A stretch of 36,500 bases of DNA from NCBI RefSeq assembly GCF_964340395.1, contig NC_135570.1, forward strand, positions 2,498,501 through 2,535,000, given 5' to 3'. The translations under genes and the position numbers were made by a program. The stretch comes from Glandiceps talaboti. Its lineage: Eukaryota; Hemichordata; Enteropneusta; Spengelidae. Positions 25,801 through 35,106 of the stretch are shown piece by piece (the first letter of the stretch is position 1; the number at the start of each line of letters is the position of its first letter). The notes under the pieces were generated by a model. It saw only the letters and a program-made list of their open reading frames with translations. It was not told where the DNA came from and ran no database searches.

Positions 25801-28800
25801 TACTTTGAGGCCATCACTGCACATGGGATAAAACAAGTAAAAAAGACCACACAACACCACAAAAACTATACGCATTTTACCTGTCCTTCACAATAATGAA
25901 TGTTATTGATGCAACAAACTTTAGTTGTTTTAGATTAATTACCTTTACTGTTGACACGTTGCACGTAGTACTACATCACATATGCGGCCATGGCCATGGA
26001 GCATATAGGCGGTGAAGTGTACATGTAATGTGTGTACGCGGCGGACTTCGCGGTTGTTGGAAAAAACAGGAGCTATCACACGTAAATTAACAGTTTTAAG
26101 AACTGATGGTGTTTGATAAAGTGATAAAGTGCAATCAATTTCAAGGGTAATAAGAACGTTTTACACTTGACGCCAAAACACATCATAATGGGTGTCAAAG
26201 GTCACGCTTGTCAGCAGCATATTGTTCTAGTGACAAGCGCTTGTCAGCAGACTCGGCCTTATTTTAATTATTTTTACTTGCCAAATATTTGCATTTTGGA
26301 AAGGCAAGACACGTTCATGTCGTTTAACTTTACATGTGAACTGTCGGCCATATTTAAACTTCAACCGCATGCCTGGCATGCCCTTCCTTACGCAAGTTGT
26401 CTGAATTCTGGTTCACTGTCATTCCAAATTGCACGACAATATAGAATTAACCACAAGTTACATGTTATCTGAAAACATCACACTTTTATAGTGGGTCTGA
26501 AGTGTGATTTTAGTGAGTACTAAGAACGTCCTGTGTTGATACTCAAGATACTTGCTGTGGAAAATCGCTCGGTCGAATGAGGTCACCTTCAGCTTCTGGT
26601 CGAATCAGGATAGAGTATGCAAATGAGGATGTTGCGGATTGGCTGATAATGTAGAAGGGTGCAGAATTGGATTTGAAGTTTACAACCCTGTTTCGAACAA
26701 ACGCTTGTCATTTGGGCGCCCAATGCGTAGAATTATGACTATAGCACATATTACATTGCTTGTTTGACGTCAATAGTGTCTTTTGAAAAGTGGCAGTTTA
26801 CTTAAAGTCTCGTCGACTGATTTCCAATATGGCGTCGGTCATTATGCTCATTAACATATTCATTTTTTTTTCAAATTACAAAAAAAAAATCATAAAAAAT
26901 AAAAATGAGGATGTGCTGACTTGAAATTAACAAATCTGAGTAAGCTACCCCCTGCGCATCAACACGCCAGATATCAAAGCAATCTAATAAGAGGTTTTCA
27001 AGGAGTTGATGAAAATGACATTTTATGAAAAAAAATCATAAAAAATTGAAAATGGCACAGATCAACTTGGCATGAACAAATCTGAATAGCCTCCCCCCAG
27101 GGAACATGCACACCAAATATCGAAGAATTCCGACTGTCACTTATGGAGTAGATAGTAAAAATATAAAAGTTTGACGGACACCTATGATTCACTCTACTCT
27201 CTATACCTCAATACCCACCTATACCTAAAGCTACGCTTTCAGCTTTCGCTGACAGCGGAGCTAAAAACTGTAACTATTATTTCATTTTCTTAAAAAAACT
27301 GTACTGCATAGCCCTGTTTTTTACACAAACTGACCCCATCTATCTGATAACCACACTGTGCACACACCATGCATAGAATCACGTTAGCAGTTGAACAAAA
27401 TCATATTTTAACAAATTGTATGATTTTTTAATACTTACACTGCAGCTCTTACAGCATTGCTATTGTGGCAAGTGAATTGTTCTGTGCTGCATGTTGTAGG
27501 AGCTGCAAATTGAATTATATACGAGAACGTAAATTCTAATTGATTGTTACAAATCCCATCACTATCCTAGGCTGTCAGGCTTGTCGTGGCCGAGCAGTTT
27601 CGCGGCTTGTGTGCCTTTTACCACAGTGACTACATGTAGTCTGGGTTCAAATTCACCGAGAGTCAGCTAGGTTTGATTAAAAATTTCCTAGATCTGAATG
27701 TTAGAAGGGTGATGCTCAGACCAAACAACACAGGTTTTGCCAGGGTAACCTGTTTCCTTCTGTGTTAACATTAGGGCACACGTGGCTAATTTGAATTTCC
27801 TAATTTCCTTTGAATTAATCAATTAATTAATTTATCTTGACTGATTAATTAATTAAGGATTAGAACCTGGGTGGCCACTGATATAGAAAATTCAACATGT
27901 TGGGAAATGAAGAGAGACATTTTTTATTTCAAATAATGTACTTCAAATAAAGGATTGGTGTATTGAGATGTTATTCCCCAATAGTCCTCTTCATTCAGCC
28001 AAGGAAATTACGAGTGACCTAAGAGGCCTTTTTCGTGCATAGTATAATGACTATAATAGTATATAACTATCTGCCAAAGAAAATACAAGTGACCTAAGGG
28101 GCCTTTGTTGTGCATAGTATAATGACTATAGTATATAGCTATCTGTCTGATGAATTTAGTACCTTCACAACAGGATTTGGTTGGAGACATTTTTACCCAC
28201 TTTGTTTGTTTGTTTGTTTGTTTGTTTGTTAATTAGCTAGGTATAATTGGGTTCCTAATGAGACAAATCAATGTTATTCCTACCTTGTTCAGTAGTTGGT
28301 GCTACAGTTGATATACTTCCATCACAGGACGTCAATAAACAGTATTTCCAGGCATCTAAGGCACCTTCCTCATCAGTGACATAACACCATGGTTTTCTAT
28401 CACCATCAGGATTACGACAATAGTTGTGATCACCTAAACCTGTTTGTAATACAATCACATCGTCATGGCAATACAAGATCACCCAAACCTGTTTGTAATA
28501 CATGCAATCACATCATCATGGCAATACAAGATCACCTAAACCTGTTTGCAATACAATCACAGCTAATTCTTATTATGTTCTACTGACCTGATGAATATAT
28601 TTAACACCACTGCAGAAACTGCCCCTCGGGACTGGGATCACATGATCTGTCTGTGGGCCATCCACCCTTCATGTGGTCACCATGTGCCAAACATGTCCTG
28701 CTTCAACCAAGGGCAACCCAAAAACCAGATCAGTCACTGAGGGCACTGTGTCAATTTCACAACAACTCGCCCCCACAAGACCTTTGTGCCCCAAATTTAA

Positions 28801-31800
28801 AATTGTACCTCGTTCATTGTTCTTGCTAGCTCTTTGCCATGTGCATGCATTGCCTTAAGTTCAAAGTGTAAAGTTAAGAGTTCACAGCAACCTTACCTGC
28901 ATCAGGGTGGCTGTCAGGTGTAATTGCAGCTATGTCTGTTAAAGACAACCAGTTTGCACATTCCATGTCATCAATGGTTGTCGATGCATCACCTCGATAT
29001 GATTCTCCGTTACCATTGTAACAATTTTCTGTTTAAGAATAATTGAAAGAAATTAATTCAGCTTTTGCTTGTTTTTACTTATTTGATACAAGCATTTCTT
29101 AAACTTACTGTACAATATATGAAATTAACTCTAATTCTACAACAGCCATTATCTTTTACATGAACTTGACATGAACAAAATAAAAGACTTGCATTTTGTG
29201 GAATCAGGATAAGCGTCATGTATCAAAATCAAGTGTAGAATCCAACAACAAATCAGCAGAACAGCTGAATGTTTTGAAGTGTTGCCCTGGTAACTAACAC
29301 ACTTTTTGATTATTTGAGGGGAGATATTATACAATGTTGTATATTTCCAGGCATTCACTGTGATTTGAAGTGATGAAACTAAGGAACCACTCTGTCTCTT
29401 CAACCATCATTCTCATACAGTACTCTGTTATGTGATCTTGATCAGAATTTTGGAGGTTTTAACATTAAACTAAACAGTAGACTGTAAGATAGTTTGTTAA
29501 ACCTACATACATGTTGAGTTTATTGAGTTACAACAAATTAGAATATGTTGTTATACATTGGTTTGTCAAGTAGGAAGCCATGATGATTAAGTGTTTTAAT
29601 AAATTAAAAATCTAGAATAAATACCCAATCCTCATCCATATAGCCACTTTAAAAGAAAGTTAATGTGGGGCAGATTTGAATGGAATCTCTATGGGTAAAC
29701 AAGTTTATTTTTACAACAAACATGGTCATATACATATGTCATGAACGAATGTCCATGTATATGCCCTCCATAGTGCATCACCTTTGTGTCAGATTTGAAT
29801 AAAATCTGTTCTTGCTTGTCAGAGAAATGTTATATATGAATGGACAGACAGATGGACATAATAGTCTCCTCAGGTGGTGCCCATTAGGGTCTGGGGGCTA
29901 AAAACCTACATAAATTAGTGGCAGCTGGTCAGAGATTACCTTCAAATAATCTTTGATAATAGTCATATGGATTGTCCATCCAGTCAGTCCTGAGTGGTTC
30001 CTCGTCAGCATTGCTGTCACTTAACCAACACACTTGATCACTTCGTTTGAAGTCAAAGGAACGACAAACAAAGCTGGTTTCATGTAGACAAGCCATTGCA
30101 CACTGCTCAGCTGTTTTATCAACCAAATGTTTCTTGTTGTTTTCAGGCAGAGCTGCATTTGGGGTCATGACAAAACTGTCCAAGGCTTCAGCTGTAAGGA
30201 CACAAAATAAATACAATACAATGTAATACAATACAATGTAATACAATACAATACAATACAATACAATACAATACAATACAATACAATACAATACAATACA
30301 ATACAATACAATACAATACAATACAATACAATACAATACAATACAATACAATACAATACAATACAATACAATACAATACAATGCAATGCAATGCAATGCA
30401 ATGCAATGCAATACAATGCAATGCAATGCAATTCTTTACTGCATAACAACATTTTCCAGGAAGAAGTTTATCAACTGAGGTCAAAATATGCAAAAATGTA
30501 GTTTTGTCATGTAAGGAATTTAACTTTGAATTGTTTAATGGCAATGAAGTAAAACACCTTTATTTCATTAGTATAATGAGAACAAAGAATTATATGATGA
30601 ATTCCATCTTCTACCATATTCAGACAAAATTTACTAAATCTTACATCTGTAAAAACTTTATTAGGAGTAGACCGTCTGCTTAACTCAATTTGGATATTAC
30701 ACGGAAGAATTCTAAATCTAGCTAGTAGTTTTCTAAAAGCAGAATACACCCTATAGATGGTAATTAAAACGAGTGCTTATATTTTCATGTAGTGATCACC
30801 ACTTGGGGGCAATATATCACTATGAAGCACTATATTCAGTGGTCCCTCTGCACACACATCCCCTGCCTGCTCCTCAGAGATGGAGCACTAAGGGTTTCCC
30901 TGGTGTGCACAGTTGCAATGCCTGGCATGGGTGACTTTCTGATCCTGCCATTATGTTTTGGCAACGGACCAGTCTAGACCAACTTAGGCTGCCACATGGG
31001 GTGATAGTCGATTTTCCGGTTCCAAGATGCATTGCGCAAGAGGATGTCGCTTTTGTTGTTACATTTAGTCTTGTTTTCTCTTTATTACGTTTGAAATAAC
31101 ATTTTCATCAGGAAATCATGGAAAGACATGTTGACCTCTTTGAATATGAGTGATTTTATAGAACAAAGACTAAACACTGTCAATGGCACTGAGAGAGGGA
31201 TTTTACTGGTGAACCCAGGGTATGGTCGGGTGACAACCATCCCCCTGAGTAGCGCGTGCAAACCCCTCCGTGCGTACAGAATATATGGCATTGTATGGAG
31301 AGACACGCAATGCATCTTGGAACCGGCAACAGGTCTATTGGACCCGTTCCCTGAGTCGATGGAATGTTTGCCAGTTAATTATCACATAAGGGTGCTATAT
31401 CTTGGTCACTTTAATACCACATGAGGGCGCTATTTGCCACAGAACACCGAGGTTTGTAACTTTACTTACTGGCTGCAAATACTTGAACTTCACACAGAGT
31501 CAGATATTCTTCTCTTGCTATTATCTGTACACTCACAATATGTCCAGTAATTGGTGGATCACACTCAATAACGATAGCAGGGTTTTCCAGCTGTTCTGCA
31601 GTAACCCTACCTCCACAAACCTCATTCTCTAGAATGTTCTCACTAGAACCAATACGCACCTCTGCATTTAACAAACGTTCCTCTGTGTATTGAAAGAAAA
31701 TATATTGTGTAAAGCAGCATGATATAGTTTAGAGTACTGTCATGTAAGGATTTTAAGTTCTTGCCTTTCCCCTACCATGCCTAGCACACCTGTGTGATAA

Positions 31801-34800
31801 TAATCCTTTTTGGATTTTTACACCGTAAAGTAGAAGTAGAAGAATTGATTACTTTAATGAATGTTCAGTTGGAAAGAAGGCACAAATTCTGCTCGTCCTT
31901 GACTCATACTGGCAAGGCCCCTTATGTCACCCTTTTTTCTTCATATTGCAGAGCTTGAAAATAAGAATGACATAAGGGGACATGCCATTACTCATCTTTG
32001 ATTCATACTGACATGACCCCTTATGTCACCCTTTTTTCTTCATATTGCAGAGTTTGAAAATACAAATGACACAAGGGGACATGTCATTACTCATCTTTGA
32101 TTCATCATACTGACATGACCCCTTATGTTTCCCTTTTTTCTTCATATTGCAGAGTTTGAAAATACGAATGACATAAGGGGACATGTCATTACTCATCTTT
32201 GATTCATCATACTGACATGACCCCTTATGTTTCCCTTTTTTCTTCATATTGCAGAGTTTGAAAATACGAATGACATAAGGGGACATGTCATTACTCATTT
32301 TTTATTCATACTGACGAGACCCCTTATGTCATCCATATTTTCTTCAAATGAACAAAGAAAAGAGTGGGATCATATTATATTTACAAATGTATTCTCATAT
32401 CTTACGCAATTTCTATGCCATCCATATTCATGCTAACAACTTGTCGAAAAAAATTAACAAATGCTCTAAAATAACACAATGTTACGTGATAAGTATGTAA
32501 TTTATTATTTTCATACTGAAAAATGATGACATATTTTTTGACTTACCACAGCAGTCTACACGGTTGAAGAGAACCACTTTATGAACATCATAGTTGCCAA
32601 TAACTGAAGATGCTACGGTTGGCACTAGTCTAACAAACCACCACGGCTCCATTTCTAGTTGTGTATGTGTACAGGAATTTTCAGCATATGATCCTGTCAC
32701 TATACCATCAACAGCTCGGCCAGGTTCACCCTGAGTTTGGACAGAACTTTGCGTGGCCAAACCATTCTCTGCTACATTCATTAACACTGTAACAATACAA
32801 AATAACTTTTGTCAAAAGTATGTTGTGGATTGGTTAAAATTTTAATACATGTACTCAACTTTTAGTCATAGTCTGTAAACTACAGTGATGACCTTTGTTG
32901 ACCTTTTACACTCCTTTGGAAGTGACTATACGGATGACAAATGAGTATTAAATCTACTATGTTTTCCTACTTGAAAGGAGAATGTAAAACAACCTATACC
33001 AAGTCCACATTTGTAACTCAATAAATTGCAATAAATTAACAAATGCATAAATGTTTTTTATTGTACGTAAAATAACAAACTTTTCAGATACTTTCCAGCT
33101 GTCTGCAATTTATTGAGTTACAAACATTGACTTGGTATATGTTGTTTCACATTCTTTTTTCAAGTAGGACAACACATTAGAGTTGTTTTATGAATTCAAA
33201 ATCCAAAATAAATATCCATTTATCATCCATATGGCTACTTAAGAAGGATGGTGACATATGTTACAGTCTCCTTAGTCAATAGTTTTGGTGATATTTTCTA
33301 AATGACGGCGTTTCATTTTCATTTTGATGTAATTCATTGTCACTATAGGTAATTGATTTGCTATAAGACATTTTTAACCAATCCCAAGAATTATAGAAAG
33401 TTAAAAAGTAAATCAATTTATATTTGGTGGAATATTTACGGATTCTGATATATATCATATAATTTGTATCTTATGCATGTTACCTTACCTAGATTATATC
33501 AAGATATGTTTCGGAAAGATTTGCATTCCCATTTCATCACCTGATAGGGGAATGCCACTCCATGTGAAATAAGTCATTTTCATAAACTTTGGGTTCTGGA
33601 GAGTCATTTCATGATTTTACATCACCTACAATTACTTAAATAATTATTTGCTGGAGTGGCGTTCCCCTTGAGCACAGTTTGTTCCCCTCGGGCATTGTAT
33701 ACAAAACATATCATATTACCATTACTAATACTATTTGTTATTAACTTACCAGGATTACAAGTTTGTCCTGGTTGACCTACATCACAAAACTCCCATCTTA
33801 TATTAGGATCTGTTGTGTAACACCATGTTTTCTCTTCTCCATCTGGATTACGGCAGTAGTTATGGTCACCTAAACCTTTGTTTGGATAGTTTTCAGGTGT
33901 ACGTAAATGTGTATGTGGTGACTGTGATGTCCACTTCTGACAAACATTCCCATTTACTGTCTCGTATTTTGTTCCACGATAATCAGATTTGTCCCACATC
34001 ACAAAGCATTCCATATCTGTCATAAATTAACAAAACAACAAATGTTTTATTGAAATTGTGATTTCCTTGCTAAATTACATATTCATAGTAACAACAAATG
34101 ACACCACTGCGAAGTGTATTTTAGTTAGGGCTACACATAAGCAAAAATCATCTCACCATCGATTTTTCAAGTAGGAAGCCACCATAAAGTTGTTTTATAA
34201 ATTAAAAATCCAAAAATAAATAGTAATCAAAATCCATGTGGCCACTCATATCAAAAATTGTTTGTCATCCTTATTCCTCACCCGTCCCCAAAATGAAACA
34301 ACTCCAGCTTATTATATTAAACTCAGTTGCATTTGTCTCAAAACATCTCACTATGTGAACACAGATTTTACTATATTGTGTAATTATCACCATGACAACA
34401 GTGCTTGATATCCGTTTCTACATTGATTCCTCTTTAGTAGCCATTGATTGGGACTAAAAGATGTCACTTTATAGAGGTCATAAGGTCAAATGTCATTTAC
34501 CTTCTCTCTCATAGTAGTCATAAGGGTTTCCAGTGTAGTCTGTTCTTAGATTGACAGAGTTTGTATTTCTGTTACTAAGCCAGCAGCGATTACCATCACG
34601 TTCATAATCAAATGAATAGCATGTGAAGTCTTTAACAGTAACACATTTTTCAGCACATTGTGTGATAGTAACATCTCGGTAATGAGCCTTGTTGTGTCCT
34701 GGTAAGGCTGCATTTACTGACAGACTAAAACCACCCAATGGACCTGTACAAATACAAACATTAATAGTATAATAAGATTTGGCTTGTCTCTCATCATTTT

Positions 34801-34978
34801 CCTCACTATAATTTACCAGGCAATGATATTATTCTCTCCTTTTCCTTTTCCATTCCAATTAATCTCTCCCTGTTAGCCTTAATTTTCTCCATTCTTCTTC
34901 TCTCCCACTATCGTTTCATTTCTTTTTGTTCATTTAGTTTTTGTGCTTTATTTTCACTCTCTCACTTGAGATATCTGT

Positions 34979-35011
<33 letters not shown>

Positions 35012-35038
35012 GCTCTCTCTCTCGCTCTCTCTCTCTTG

Positions 35039-35106
<68 letters not shown>

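Larger units (their letters stand above)
23913..27438 (-). other. 3.5-kb intron inside LDLa domain 1
   Basis: The longest intron of the protease. It holds the foldback at 24545-25070, a 19-bp tandem duplication (25312-25349), the GACAAGCGCTTGTC dyads and AT-rich degraded repeats. The 12-mer TAGCTCCGCTGT at 24052-24063 recurs inverted at 27252-27263, close to both ends of the intron. The longest open frame (26167-26472) has no family features. No autonomous transposase was seen. Confidence 0.6.

Noticed and set aside
26167-26472. 101-codon plus-strand frame as a transposase remnant in the big intron
   Set aside because: No recognisable motif, no similarity to a family I know, and length is within chance for this region.
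27582-27660. tRNA gene
   Set aside because: A and B boxes are good, but the sequence does not give a complete cloverleaf with acceptor stem, and a long SINE-type body follows.
29929-30544. Open frames of CIVLY repeats
   Set aside because: The (ATACA)n array lacks stops in three minus frames; only the PAN 3 exon at one end is coding.
32026-32298. 34-residue repeat protein on the minus strand
   Set aside because: It is the palindromic 102-bp intron array; no start context, splice signals or conserved domain, and it lies inside the split F-type lectin domain.
31470-32786. F5/8 type C (discoidin) domain
   Set aside because: The fold is related, but the THT, R-x-D-x4-R and CC signatures and EEYLTLCEV ending match F-type lectins instead.
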